This document shows, in pieces, positions 23,745 through 32,356 of a DNA stretch of 64,000 nt (position 1 is its first letter; each line of letters starts with the position of its first letter). The position numbers were made by a program, and so were the translations under genes. The stretch is taken from contig NZ_CAKXZT010000035.1 in the NCBI RefSeq assembly GCF_935825525.1, forward strand, positions 96,945 through 160,944. Direction: 5' to 3'. The DNA comes from Mesorhizobium escarrei (GTDB taxonomy: Bacteria > Pseudomonadota > Alphaproteobacteria > Rhizobiales > Rhizobiaceae). The notes under the pieces are model-generated. The model worked only from the letters and a program-made list of their open reading frames with translations, made no database searches and was not told where the DNA came from.

Positions 23745-24344
23745 TCAGTCGAGCGCACCACTTTCCAGCACGCCTCGCTTTTTCCACTGGCTCAGCGGAA
23801 AAATGTCCGGTGCGCCGCCCATCGGCGCATACCAGGAATCCACCACCCATTCGGTGCCCCCGCGGTCGCTGATCACCGCCGTCCAATGGGGATAGCGTCC
23901 GTCGACAAACAGGCCTCGCGAAGTCTTGTCCTCGACCTTGTGAAACCTGAGCAGTTTTCGCTCGGCAAGATAGACCAGCAGCGCATGCGTATTGGTCGAT
24001 TCGTCGACACAATCCATCTGGCCCCTGATGCGCGATGCGCCAAATTCCGACTGCGGCAGATCGCGAATGCCGGTGGCCCGGAAAATGCGCTGCTCGAAAT
24101 AACGGACAGCCTTCGAAATGGCGGCACGCTCGGCCGGGGGCGAACCCGCGCCGGCACGCAATATAGAGCGGAAACGCTCGCCGTCTCCGGGGCCAAGCGC
24201 CAGCATCGTGCGATAGTTGCAACTGTAGCCGTGGCAGATGGGGATCCGCTTGGAAGCCGTCGCGGCCAGTTCGCCGGCGGCCGCTGATCCGCCCACGGCG
24301 ATCACGACTGTCAGAAATGTCGCTCTGGCAAAGATCCCGAGCAT
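23745..24344 (-). CDS. Exported protein of unknown function with a possible Cys-His-Asp triad
   Basis: About 199 residues from ATG 24344. The N-terminus is a signal peptide (MLGIFARATFLTVVIAVGGS then AAAG). The mature part has two early cysteines in ICHGYSCNYRTMLALGPGD, then DCVDESTNTHALLVYLAERK, later RYPHWTAVISDRGG and EWVVDSWYAP. The spacing of Cys in a helix start, His before a strand and Asp in a following strand resembles transglutaminase-like cysteine peptidase folds, but this is a pattern reading only. It lies between the small RNAs and trmFO, alone on its strand. Confidence 0.65.
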   Translation of the reverse strand: MLGIFARATFLTVVIAVGGSAAAGELAATASKRIPICHGYSCNYRTMLALGPGDGERFRSILRAGAGSPPAERAAISKAVRYFEQRIFRATGIRDLPQSEFGASRIRGQMDCVDESTNTHALLVYLAERKLLRFHKVEDKTSRGLFVDGRYPHWTAVISDRGGTEWVVDSWYAPMGGAPDIFPLSQWKKRGVLESGALD

Positions 24345-24444
24345 CCCGTCCATTCTCCGACAGTAGACGATTGCAGCGCTTGGCGGCAACAGCGCGGCCA
24401 ACTCAGGCAATTGCAATCGCAGCTACAAGCGACTATTTCGGCTC

Positions 24445-25854
24445 ATGAACAAAGATCCCATTCACGTCATCGGCGGTGGTCTCGCCGGCTCCGAAGCCGC
24501 TTGGCAGGCGGCCGAAGCCGGCGTTCCCGTCGTGCTGCATGAAATGCGTCCCGTCCGCGGCACCGATGCGCACAAGACGGATGGATTGGCCGAGCTCGTC
24601 TGTTCCAATTCCTTCCGCTCCGACGATGCGCAGACCAACGCCGTCGGGCTGCTGCACGCCGAAATGCGGCTCGCCGGTTCGCTGATCATGAGCGCCGGCG
24701 ACGCGCACCAGGTGCCGGCCGGCGGTGCGCTGGCTGTCGACCGCGACGGGTTTTCCGGAGCCGTGACAAAAAACCTCGAAGCGCATCCGCTCATCACCAT
24801 CCAGCGCGAGGAAGTGCCCGGCCTGCCGCCGGCGGATTGGGACCAGGCGATTATCGCCACCGGCCCGCTGACCGCACCTGGGCTCGCCCAATCGATCGCG
24901 GATGTGACCGGCGCCGATGCGCTCGCCTTCTTCGATGCCATAGCGCCGATCGTCCATTTCGACACGATCGACATGGACATCTGCTGGTTCCAGTCACGCT
25001 ACGACAAGGTCGGGCCCGGCGGCACCGGCAAGGATTACATCAACTGCCCGATGGACAAGGAGCAGTATCTTGCCTTCGTGAGGGCGCTTCTGGAGGGCCA
25101 AAAGACCGAATTCAAGCAATGGGAAGGCACGCCCTATTTCGACGGCTGCCTGCCGATCGAGATTATGGCCGAGCGCGGCGTCGAGACGCTGCGCCATGGG
25201 CCGATGAAGCCGATGGGGCTGACCAATGCGCACAATCCGTCGGTAAAGGCCTATGCCGTCGTGCAGCTTCGCCAGGACAATGCGCTGGGCACGCTGTACA
25301 ACATGGTCGGCTTCCAGACCAAGCTGAAGCACGCCGATCAGGTGCGCGTGTTCCGCACCATACCGGGCCTCGAAAACGCCGAATTCGCCCGCCTCGGCGG
25401 CCTGCACCGCAACACCTATATCAATTCGCCGACGCTACTCGACCATTCGCTGCAGTTGAAATCACGGCCCGGCCTGCGCTTCGCCGGCCAGATCACCGGC
25501 TGCGAGGGCTATGTCGAAAGTGCCGCCATCGGCCTGCTTGCTGGGCGCTTTGCCGCTGCCGAGCGGCTGGGCCAGGCGCCGGCGCTGCCGCCGTTGACCA
25601 CAGCTTTTGGCGCACTGCTCAACCACATTACCGGCGGCCACATCGTTTCGGACGACGAGCCGGGAAAGCGTTCGTTCCAGCCGATGAACATCAATTTCGG
25701 CCTGTTCCCCCCGGTGGAAGCGCCGAAGGCCGAGGGAAAGCGCCTGCGCGGCAAGGACAAGACCGTCGCCAAGCGGCGTGCGGTGACGTCGCGCGCGCTG
25801 GCCGACTGCCGCGAATGGCTGCGATTGCCCTCGCGGGCGGAGGCAGCGGAGTAG
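24445..25854 (+). CDS. trmFO: Methylenetetrahydrofolate--tRNA-(uracil-54-C5)-methyltransferase
   Basis: A 469-residue FAD and folate-dependent enzyme that makes ribothymidine at position 54 of tRNAs. The FAD motif [16 protein letters not shown] is at the N-terminus, followed by HEMRP and [12 protein letters not shown], which are specific to TrmFO (formerly Gid). The C-terminal part has [20 protein letters not shown] and [12 protein letters not shown], also family signatures. Length fits bacterial TrmFO. It stands alone on the plus strand ahead of a ParD antitoxin gene. Confidence 0.95.
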   Translation: MNKDPIHVIGGGLAGSEAAWQAAEAGVPVVLHEMRPVRGTDAHKTDGLAELVCSNSFRSDDAQTNAVGLLHAEMRLAGSLIMSAGDAHQVPAGGALAVDRDGFSGAVTKNLEAHPLITIQREEVPGLPPADWDQAIIATGPLTAPGLAQSIADVTGADALAFFDAIAPIVHFDTIDMDICWFQSRYDKVGPGGTGKDYINCPMDKEQYLAFVRALLEGQKTEFKQWEGTPYFDGCLPIEIMAERGVETLRHGPMKPMGLTNAHNPSVKAYAVVQLRQDNALGTLYNMVGFQTKLKHADQVRVFRTIPGLENAEFARLGGLHRNTYINSPTLLDHSLQLKSRPGLRFAGQITGCEGYVESAAIGLLAGRFAAAERLGQAPALPPLTTAFGALLNHITGGHIVSDDEPGKRSFQPMNINFGLFPPVEAPKAEGKRLRGKDKTVAKRRAVTSRALADCREWLRLPSRAEAAE

Positions 25855-25888
25855 CCTCTTCCGGACTTGTCGATCAAGTGACCGGAGA

Positions 25889-25905
25889 GTAGGATATTAT
25901 CCTAC
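25889..25905. promoter_or_regulatory. Palindromic operator upstream of parD
   Basis: GTAGGATATTATCCTAC is a perfect 8-bp inverted repeat around one central T, 22 bases before the parD start. Such palindromes overlapping the promoter are the usual binding sites for ParD-type antitoxin autorepression. Confidence 0.65.
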
Positions 25906-25927
25906 CTCCATCAAAGGGAGCAATTCC

Positions 25928-26218
25928 ATGGAGCCCGCCGAGAAACTGTCAGTCACTGTCACGCCCGCCATGGCGCGCATGATCCGCGAAAAGGTCGAGG
26001 ACGGCTCATTCGGCTCGGCGAGCGAAGTCATCCGCGCAGCACTTCGCGCCTTCCAGCGCGAGGAGGAAGAGCATGCCGAGCGCATGGCGTCGATCAGGGC
26101 GCGCGTCAAGGCGTCAATTGAAGATACGAGACCAAACCTTTCTGGGGAGGAGGTTCGCGACCGCCTTAAGGGCTCTTTCGCGCAGTATTCGAGCTGCGCC
26201 GATGATTCGGCGGCTTGA
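25928..26218 (+). CDS. parD: ParD-like type II antitoxin
   Basis: A 96-residue protein with an N-terminal ribbon-helix-helix: MEPAEKLSVTVTPAMARMIR forms the strand and first helix, and GSFGSASEVIRAALRAFQRE is the diagnostic helix (GxxxSxSEVIRxALR). The acidic, flexible C-terminal half would bind the toxin. Ribosome site AAAGGGAG precedes the ATG. The toxin frame begins inside its last codons (26202), the standard parDE coupling, but that toxin is broken. It may act as an orphan repressor. Confidence 0.88.
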   Translation: MEPAEKLSVTVTPAMARMIREKVEDGSFGSASEVIRAALRAFQREEEEHAERMASIRARVKASIEDTRPNLSGEEVRDRLKGSFAQYSSCADDSAA

Positions 26219-26588
26219 GGTCGAGTATCGCAAAAGCGCCAGCGGTGATCTGGCAGCGACATTCAGACACATGGCCGAGGCTAGCGGAAGTGCTGACATC
26301 GCACTGAAGTTCGTTCTGCGTATCGAAGACCGCTGCCAAAACATCGGCAATGCCCCTCTCGCTGGCCGGCGGAGCGACGACACCGCGCCAGATCGACCGA
26401 TCATCGTGATGGACTTTTACTCGCGCACCTCAATGATCGCGGTGGCAGTTCCGACTTTCAGTTCCTTTCCGGATTCCTTCTTACTTGTCAGCCTTCAGGT
26501 GTCCGGCCAGCCTCGCGTCGCGCGGCGCAACAGCAGCCAATGCCGGCGCCAGGCCGAGAGCCGCGCCACGCCACTCAGAGGTGACTGA
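26202..26588 (+). pseudogene. parE: ParE-like toxin gene, 3' part lost
   Basis: From ATG 26202 the frame encodes MIRRLEVEYRKSASGDLAAT and later ADIALKFVLRIEDRCQNIG, the two helices and first strand of ParE/RelE toxins. After about residue 60 (GNAPLAGRR) the expected beta-strands with the RxxxY/RVxRxxHxxRD pattern are missing. The frame instead runs on with unrelated sequence and passes 94 bases into the convergent downstream gene. The end of parE was therefore probably deleted or shifted, and the toxin should be inactive. Confidence 0.6.
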
Positions 26589-27346
26589 CGAGAACTTTCC
26601 ATCTTGCCGAGATAGGCACGCGACAAGGTCAGCGGCAAAAATGCTGGTCTGAGCGAAGCCAGCAACGACGATGCGCCCTGCTCGAATGCCGCAAGATGTT
26701 CTTGCGCCAGCGCGATCATCGCGGCGACGGCGCGTTGCGCTCCAGGCCCGCCATCGCCCGCAACGAACTCCTCCGGCGACGACCCTGCCGCAGCCAGAAT
26801 GTCGGCCGGGACAAAGCATTGCCCGCGCTTGCGATGCAATGGCAGCAGCAGCAAAAGTCCGGTCATCGCTTGTGCGCAACCTGCCCTGCCCGCAAGTTCG
26901 GCAAACCGTGGCGCTTCGACGGGATCAAGCACCATCGCTGCAAGCTGGATAAGCGCCGCTGCGGTCTCGCCGCAATAGCCTTCCAGATCGGTGCGCGACG
27001 GCATAGGATCGTCATAGAGATCGAAAATACGGGCTTCGAGCATGTTCTCGAAGGCGGGCTTCGGCAGGTGGTGGGCGGAAATCGTCGCCTTCAACGCGTC
27101 GGCGACCGGATGGCCTGTGCCTACCCCGGCGTCCTCGGCGGCGATGACATCGCGCCACCATTGCAGCCGCACCTCGCCGGGCAGTGCCTCCCGGACACGG
27201 TCGCGAATGCCTGATATCTCGGCATTGAAGGCATAGAGCGAAAACAGCGCATCACGCTTGTCCTCGGGCGCGTAGAGCGCCGCGAGATAGCGGTCGTGGT
27301 CGGCAACGCGCACCGTTTCCATGACGATTTTGGCGTTTTCGCTCAC
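26495..27346 (-). CDS. Squalene/phytoene synthase family protein (NDUFAF6-like)
   Basis: About 283 residues from GTG 27346, which overlaps the previous stop region and gives MSENAKIVMETVRVADHDRY as in homologues. It has the fold of trans-isoprenyl diphosphate synthases but the Asp-rich motifs are degenerate (FDLYDDPMPSRTDLEGYCG in place of DxxxD), as in the branch containing mitochondrial complex I assembly factor NDUFAF6. QWWRDVI and CAQAMTGLLLLLP are further landmarks. It is translated just after the Mth938 gene and ends 94 bases inside the reach of the broken parE. Enzymatic activity is doubtful. Confidence 0.82.
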   Translation of the reverse strand: MSENAKIVMETVRVADHDRYLAALYAPEDKRDALFSLYAFNAEISGIRDRVREALPGEVRLQWWRDVIAAEDAGVGTGHPVADALKATISAHHLPKPAFENMLEARIFDLYDDPMPSRTDLEGYCGETAAALIQLAAMVLDPVEAPRFAELAGRAGCAQAMTGLLLLLPLHRKRGQCFVPADILAAAGSSPEEFVAGDGGPGAQRAVAAMIALAQEHLAAFEQGASSLLASLRPAFLPLTLSRAYLGKMESSRQSPLSGVARLSAWRRHWLLLRRATRGWPDT

Positions 27347-27347
27347 G

Positions 27348-27737
27348 TCACTCGACGGCAATCAGCGCGGCGGCCACCGCACGGTTTTCTGCCAGAAGAA
27401 CATTGTAGGTCCGCACGGCAGCACCAGTCGACATCGGATCGGCCGCAATGCCCGCCGCCTTCATCGCAGCACGCAGCGCCGCCGGCAACGGCCTGAGATC
27501 CTTGCCGGCGCCGACCAGCAGGATCTCGACCTGGTCAGCCTCGTTGAGCAGCTTGGCGAAATCCGCTGGCGTCAGTGCCAGGGGATCAGCCGGCTCCCAG
27601 CCATAGATGCCCGACGGCAGGCACAGGAGCGAGCCGCGGTGCGACATGTCGGCGAAGCGAAATCCGCCGTTGCCATAGGACTCGATCGGCGCGCGGCCGG
27701 GGAAATGCGCTTCACGGATGACAATGCCTTTGGTCAT
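27348..27737 (-). CDS. Mth938-like domain protein (DUF498, NDUFAF3 homologue)
   Basis: A 129-residue single-domain protein. Landmarks are IESYGNGGFRFADMSHRGSL, EILLVGAGKDLRPLP, and STGAAVRTYNVLLAENRAVA, where the TxxAxRTYNxLxxExR pattern defines the family. The mitochondrial member NDUFAF3 assembles complex I. Here it lies 15 bases after secDF and directly before a homologue of another assembly factor, so the two probably act together on membrane complexes; this is inferred from gene order. Confidence 0.88.
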   Translation of the reverse strand: MTKGIVIREAHFPGRAPIESYGNGGFRFADMSHRGSLLCLPSGIYGWEPADPLALTPADFAKLLNEADQVEILLVGAGKDLRPLPAALRAAMKAAGIAADPMSTGAAVRTYNVLLAENRAVAAALIAVE

Positions 27738-27752
27738 CCCATTGGCCGCCCG

Positions 27753-30305
27753 TCAAGTTGCTATAGCTTTGCCGCCGCTCACCGGCTTCTCCTCATCGGC
27801 CGTCGCGGTCCCCGGCCGAAGCTTGAACAGGATGAGCAGTGGCGCGGCGATAAAGATCGACGAATAGGTTCCGAAGACGACGCCGAATAGCATCGCCAGC
27901 GTGAACGAGCGGATCACCTCGCCGCCGAACAGCACCAGCGCCAGCAGCGCCAGCATCGTCGTCACCGAGGTTAGCGTCGTTCGCGACAGCGTCTCGTTGA
28001 TGGCGTTGTTCAACAATTGCGGCAGCGGCATCCGCTTGTATTTTCGCAAGTCTTCGCGAACACGGTCATAGACGACGATCGTGTCATTGAGCGAATAGCC
28101 GATGATGGTTAGTATCGCCGCAAGCGACGATTGGTTAAATTCGAGTCCAGTGATGACGAAGAAGCCGATCGTCATGACCACATCGTGGACCGTGGCGATA
28201 ATGGCGCCGACTGCGAACTGCCATTCGAAACGGAACCAGACATAGATCAGGATGCCGAGCAGCGCGATGAGCATGGCGATGGTGCCTTGCTTTGCGAGCT
28301 CGCCGGAAACCGTCGGTCCCACCACTTCGACGCGGCGGAAATCGTAATGGTCCTGCAACTCGCCGCGCACCTTGTCGATGACGGTCTGTTCGGCGTTCTC
28401 GCCGCCCTCCTGCGTGCCGACGCGAATCAAGACATCGTTCGGGTCGCCGAACTGCTGCACTTGCACTTCGCCGATGTTGAGTTCCGAAAGCCTGCCGCGG
28501 ATGTCGGCAATATCGGCGGTGCCATCCTTGGCCTGCACCTCGATCAGCGAACCGCCCTTGAAGTCGATGCCGTAATTGATGTCGACGGTCATGAACAGCA
28601 CGACCGCCAGGATCGACAGCACGCTGGACAGCGCGAATGTCCAGCGGCGGATGCCCATGAACGGAATTCGCGTGCCCGGCGGGACGAAGGTCACCGGCGC
28701 GCGCGGCAACTCCTTCGGGCGGGCGCGGCGAAGCCAGATCGACACCAGCAGGCGGGTGAAGGTGAAGGCGGTGAACACCGTTGTCAGAATGCCGATGGCG
28801 AAGGTCACGGCAAAGCCCTTCACCGGCCCGGTCCCGAGCCAGAACAGCACGACGGTCGCGATCAGCGAGGTGACGTTCGAATCGACGATGGTCGCCAGCG
28901 CTTTGGAAAAGCCCGTGTCGATCGCCTGGATCACCGAGCGACCGTTTCGCCGCTCCTCGCGGATGCGCTCGTAGATCAGAACGTTTGAATCGACCGCCAT
29001 GCCGATGGTCAGGACGATGCCGGCGATGCCGGGCAATGTCAGTGTCGCGCCAAGCAACGACAACAACGCGATGATCATCGCCACATGCACCGCCAGCGCG
29101 ATGTTGGCAATGAAACCGAGAAAGCCATAGGCCACGAACATGAATACGACGACGAGTATGGAGCCGATCACGCCGGCGACCTTGCCGGCGTGAATGGAAT
29201 CCTCGCCGAGCCCGGGGCCTACCGTACGCTCTTCGATCACCGTCAGCGTCGCCGGCAGCGCGCCGGCACGCAACAGCACGGCGAGGTCGTTGGCGCTCTC
29301 GGCGGTGAAATTGCCTGAGATCTGGCCACTGCCGCCAAGGATCGGTTCGCGGATCTGCGGCGCCGAAATCACCTGATTGTCGAGGATGATGGCAAACAGC
29401 TTGCCGACATTCTGCGAGGTGGCCTGGCCGAAACGCGCCGCCCCCTTGGAATCGAAGGTGAACGAAACCACCGGCTCATTGGTCTGGGAATTGTATGTCG
29501 CCTGCGCGTCGACGAGATTTTCGCCCGAAACGATGACGCGGTTCTCGATCAGATACGGAACCGGCGGATCATCCTGCGAATACAGAACCGAGGATCCCGC
29601 CGGCGGACGACCGTTGAGCGCGTCCTGCACCGGCATGGTCTGATCGACCATCTGGAAGGTCAACTTGGCGGTCTGGCCAAGAATGTCCTTCAGCCGTTGC
29701 GGATCCTGCAGGCCCGGCACCTGGACCAGAATGCGGTCGTCGCCTTGGCGTTGCACGATCGGCTCGGTGGTGCCGAGTTCGTTGACGCGGCGCTCAACGA
29801 CCTCGAGCGACTGCGCCAGCGCCGTCGACGTGCGGTATTTGATGCCGGCATCGGTCACGGTGAATTTGAGCAGGCCGGGCTCGGAATCATCCAGCGACAT
29901 CTCCTGGACGGAGCCGCCGCTAAACAGGCCGGCGGCCACCGGGTCGGTCAGTGTCTTCAGGGCAGTCTTGGCGGCATCGACCTGACCGGGATCGGTGATG
30001 CGGACCTGCACGGTCCGGCCTGATCCGGCAAGGCCGGTATAACCGATCTTGGCATCGCGCAGCATTGTCCTGATTTGGTCGCGCGTCGTCTCCAGCCGAT
30101 CCTTGGTCAGATCGTTCGGATCCATCCTGAGCAGGATATGCGATCCGCCCTGCAGATCGAGGCCGAGCGTCATCTGGCGCTTCGGCACCCAGTCGGGAAG
30201 CTTGGCCAACGTGCTGGCAGAGAAAAGATTGGGCGCAGCGAAGATCACTGTGGCGGCCACGGCCAGCCAGATCAGGACCATCTTGAAGCGCGAGAAATAA
30301 AGCAT
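27753..30305 (-). CDS. secDF: Protein translocase subunits SecD and SecF, fused
   Basis: An 850-residue natural SecDF fusion with twelve membrane helices, which uses the proton gradient to help the Sec channel pull proteins to the periplasm. The SecD half has the first helix, a large periplasmic domain (GLDLQGGSHILLRMD at the D1 motif) and GIAGIVLTIGMAVDSNVLIYERIREE (D4-D5 region, here split). The SecF half begins around residue 545 with IPFMGIRRW and has INYGIDFKGGSLIEV and TIIGYSLNDTIVVYDRVRE. It follows yajC on the same strand after a 324-base gap that contains a decayed yajC copy. Confidence 0.96.
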   Translation of the reverse strand: MLYFSRFKMVLIWLAVAATVIFAAPNLFSASTLAKLPDWVPKRQMTLGLDLQGGSHILLRMDPNDLTKDRLETTRDQIRTMLRDAKIGYTGLAGSGRTVQVRITDPGQVDAAKTALKTLTDPVAAGLFSGGSVQEMSLDDSEPGLLKFTVTDAGIKYRTSTALAQSLEVVERRVNELGTTEPIVQRQGDDRILVQVPGLQDPQRLKDILGQTAKLTFQMVDQTMPVQDALNGRPPAGSSVLYSQDDPPVPYLIENRVIVSGENLVDAQATYNSQTNEPVVSFTFDSKGAARFGQATSQNVGKLFAIILDNQVISAPQIREPILGGSGQISGNFTAESANDLAVLLRAGALPATLTVIEERTVGPGLGEDSIHAGKVAGVIGSILVVVFMFVAYGFLGFIANIALAVHVAMIIALLSLLGATLTLPGIAGIVLTIGMAVDSNVLIYERIREERRNGRSVIQAIDTGFSKALATIVDSNVTSLIATVVLFWLGTGPVKGFAVTFAIGILTTVFTAFTFTRLLVSIWLRRARPKELPRAPVTFVPPGTRIPFMGIRRWTFALSSVLSILAVVLFMTVDINYGIDFKGGSLIEVQAKDGTADIADIRGRLSELNIGEVQVQQFGDPNDVLIRVGTQEGGENAEQTVIDKVRGELQDHYDFRRVEVVGPTVSGELAKQGTIAMLIALLGILIYVWFRFEWQFAVGAIIATVHDVVMTIGFFVITGLEFNQSSLAAILTIIGYSLNDTIVVYDRVREDLRKYKRMPLPQLLNNAINETLSRTTLTSVTTMLALLALVLFGGEVIRSFTLAMLFGVVFGTYSSIFIAAPLLILFKLRPGTATADEEKPVSGGKAIAT

Positions 30306-30356
30306 ATGGCGTCGTCCGTCAGGGCGTTCTAGCGGATCGTTCCGCCTGGAATTGGG

Positions 30357-30449
30357 TTATTTCTTGGCGTTCTGGTTCGCCAGCGGCTCGCCGTTGGTCC
30401 GCACATGGGCAATTGTCGAGCACGGGTCAGTCACTTTGGTGCTGCCATC
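30357..30449 (-). pseudogene. Decayed duplicate of the yajC 3' end
   Basis: Read on the minus strand, this piece encodes STIAHVRTNGEPLANQNAKK and stops, compared with STIADVRVKGEPVANQNAKK at the true yajC end 270 bases away. The similarity continues about 35 bases past both stops (common GTCAGGGCGTTC and GCGGATCGTTCCGCC). There is no start or upstream yajC sequence. It is a partial tandem duplication that has begun to diverge. Confidence 0.8.
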
Positions 30450-30629
30450 GGGCTTTCTTCAACTATTGTCAATCTTGACGGCAAGAGGCCAGCGCGCAAT
30501 GGCATCACGATATCGTTGGCGCCCTGTGACAAGTGGCCAGCCAGACCAGAGTCGTCCTGAGCGCGAAAATACAGCAAATGGCATTTTCGGTCAGGGCGTT
30601 CCTGGCGGATCGTTCCGCCGACAATTCGG

Positions 30630-30968
30630 TTATTTCTTGGCGTTCTGGTTCGCCACCGGCTCGCCCTTGACGCGCACATCGGCGATCGTCGAGCGCAGCG
30701 CCGTCACCTTGGTGCCACCGCCGAGATCGATCTCGAGTTCGTTGTCGTCGATCACTTTGGTCACCTTGCCGACGAAACCGCCGCCAGTGATGACCGTGTC
30801 GCCGCGACGAACCGCCGCCAGCATCTCACCGCGCTTCTTCAACTGCGTGCGCTGCGGCCGGATGATCAGAAAATACATGATCACGAAAATCAGGACAAAC
30901 GGCAAAATGCTGATGAACATATCCGGGGAGGTGCCGACGCCTTGGGCATATGCCGGTGTCACGAACAT
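30630..30968 (-). CDS. yajC: Preprotein translocase subunit YajC
   Basis: A 112-residue small membrane protein. One helix (DMFISILPFVLIFVIMYFLI) is followed by the family signature RPQRTQLKKRGEMLAAVRRG and a small soluble beta domain (GDTVITGGGFVGKVTKVIDD). It associates with SecDF and YidC at the Sec translocon. ATG 30968 is preceded by AGGAGTACTTCG; a longer frame upstream lacks a ribosome site. Gene order yajC-secDF is standard, but the spacer is enlarged by a duplicate of its own 3' end. Confidence 0.94.
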   Translation of the reverse strand: MFVTPAYAQGVGTSPDMFISILPFVLIFVIMYFLIIRPQRTQLKKRGEMLAAVRRGDTVITGGGFVGKVTKVIDDNELEIDLGGGTKVTALRSTIADVRVKGEPVANQNAKK

Positions 30969-31116
30969 CGAAGTACTCCTGAATTTTGAAAAACAGCCGC
31001 CAAACGGGTAATTTGACGGCCCCGTGAAATTTGGCCGGAATATAGTCGGTAAAGTTGCCAATGCAACTGCGGCCGAGCATTTCAGCTGCTTTTCCGGCTG
31101 GTTGAGCCGTGTTAGA

Positions 31117-31162
31117 GCATGGTCCCGAAAGATGGAGCGCGGTTCTCGGAAAAGACCGTGCC
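31117..31162. repeat. Dispersed palindromic repeat, copy 1
   Basis: A variant of the element centred on CCGAAAAGTGG ... CCGGTTTTCGG, here CCCGAAAGATGG and CGGTTCTCGG flanked by GCATGGTC and GACCGTGC. It lies between divergently read yajC and the DUF815 gene. Two other copies are at 32122 and 40516. Confidence 0.65.
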
Positions 31163-31246
31163 GTAACAAAAGGTTGGAGCCGGTTCCGAAACCGCCGGAA
31201 TCAATAGGTCCCGTTGCCTTCCTGAATGCAAAAACAAAAGACAAAA

Positions 31247-32122
31247 ATGACCGACAGCACCATCGAAGCCCTGAACAAGAAGCTCGATCGCCTGATCGAG
31301 GCGGTCGCCCGCCTCGCCCCGCCACCGGTGCCGCAAACCGATCTCGGCGGGGCCGACTGCTTCGTCTGGCAGGCTGATCCCGGCTATCTGGAGCCGGTGC
31401 GCAAGGTCAACCGCGTCGACATCGGTCTGATCCGCGGGGTCGACCGCGTCCGCGACATACTGGTCGACAACACCGAGCGTTTCGCCTCCGGTTACGCAGC
31501 CAACAACGTGCTGTTGTGGGGCGCACGCGGCATGGGAAAATCCTCGCTGGTCAAGGCCGTGCATGCGGCGGTCAACGCATCGGCAAAGCTGGACCTGCCG
31601 CTCAAGCTCATCGAGATCCACCGCGAGGACATCGACACGCTGCCGAAGCTGATGGCGCTGCTGAAGGCGGCGCCTTACCGTTTCATCCTGTTTTGCGACG
31701 ACCTCTCCTTCGACCACGACGACACGTCCTACAAGTCGCTGAAAGCGGCGCTCGAAGGCGGAGTCGAGGGCCGCCCGGCCAATGTGATCTTCTACGCCAC
31801 GTCGAACCGGCGGCACCTTCTGCCGCGCGACATGATCGACAACGAGCGCTCGACCGCCATCAACCCGTCGGAAGCGGTCGAGGAAAAAGTCTCGCTCTCC
31901 GACCGTTTCGGCCTCTGGCTCGGCTTCCACAAATGCTCGCAGGACGAGTATCTCAATATGATCGACGGATATGTCCGCCATCACGGTCTTGCCATCGATC
32001 CCGAGACGCTGCGCGCCGAGGCGCTGGAATGGGCGACGACGCGCGGCAGCCGATCGGGCCGCGTCGCCTGGCAGTACACCCAGGATCTGGCAGGCCGGCT
32101 CGGCAAATCGCTCCAAGATTAG
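31247..32122 (+). CDS. DUF815 AAA-type ATP-binding protein
   Basis: About 291 residues from ATG 31247 (a start seven codons upstream is possible; neither has a strong ribosome site). The P-loop is LLWGARGMGKSSLVKAVH, Walker B is RFILFCDDLSF, and sensor 1 is NVIFYATSNRRHLLPRDM, matching the DUF815 family of AAA+ proteins. SDRFGLWLGFHKCSQDEYL is another conserved block. Function is unknown in this family. It is the only plus-strand gene in the 26-48 kb block and is followed at once by a dispersed palindrome. Confidence 0.85.
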   Translation: MTDSTIEALNKKLDRLIEAVARLAPPPVPQTDLGGADCFVWQADPGYLEPVRKVNRVDIGLIRGVDRVRDILVDNTERFASGYAANNVLLWGARGMGKSSLVKAVHAAVNASAKLDLPLKLIEIHREDIDTLPKLMALLKAAPYRFILFCDDLSFDHDDTSYKSLKAALEGGVEGRPANVIFYATSNRRHLLPRDMIDNERSTAINPSEAVEEKVSLSDRFGLWLGFHKCSQDEYLNMIDGYVRHHGLAIDPETLRAEALEWATTRGSRSGRVAWQYTQDLAGRLGKSLQD

Positions 32123-32170
32123 ACCATGATCCCGAAAAGTGGAGCCCGGTTTTCGGACAAGATCATGGTC
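32122..32170. repeat. Dispersed palindromic repeat, copy 2
   Basis: GACCATGATC (32122-32131) and GATCATGGTC (32161-32170) are perfect 10-base inverted ends around CCGAAAAGTGG and CGGTTTTCGG, which also pair in part. It begins on the last base of the DUF815 stop codon. A separate AGCCCGC/GCGGGCT hairpin at 32189-32212 may end the transcript. Confidence 0.75.
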
Positions 32171-32276
32171 CGGAAAAGCCACTGAAGAAGCCCGCCCCTT
32201 GCGGAGCGGGCTGAGCCGGCGGGCCGGACTGGAGGTCAGGCGGCGCGCAATCGCTTTTCTTGTTCTATTCCAAGAG

Positions 32277-32356
32277 AGGTCGAAGGATCGACTTCTTTTA
32301 CTCAAGATAGGTCGAAGGATCGACTTCTTTTACTCAAGATAGGTCGAAGGATCGAC
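32277..32356 (-). repeat. 32-bp tandem duplication at the 3' end of the LysM gene
   Basis: Two full 32-base units (32277-32308, 32309-32340) and a 16-base partial unit (32341-32356). Each contains the code for the last residues DPSTYLE with the stop. Only the copy nearest the gene body is used; the other copies lie beyond the stop at 32330. Confidence 0.9.

Noticed and set aside
24837..25892. 351-residue plus-strand frame in trmFO
   Set aside because: Out-of-frame shadow, Arg/Pro/Ala-rich, no start signal.
31117..31162. Rho-independent terminator for yajC or DUF815
   Set aside because: No T tract follows, it lies upstream of both genes, and the sequence matches the dispersed repeat instead.
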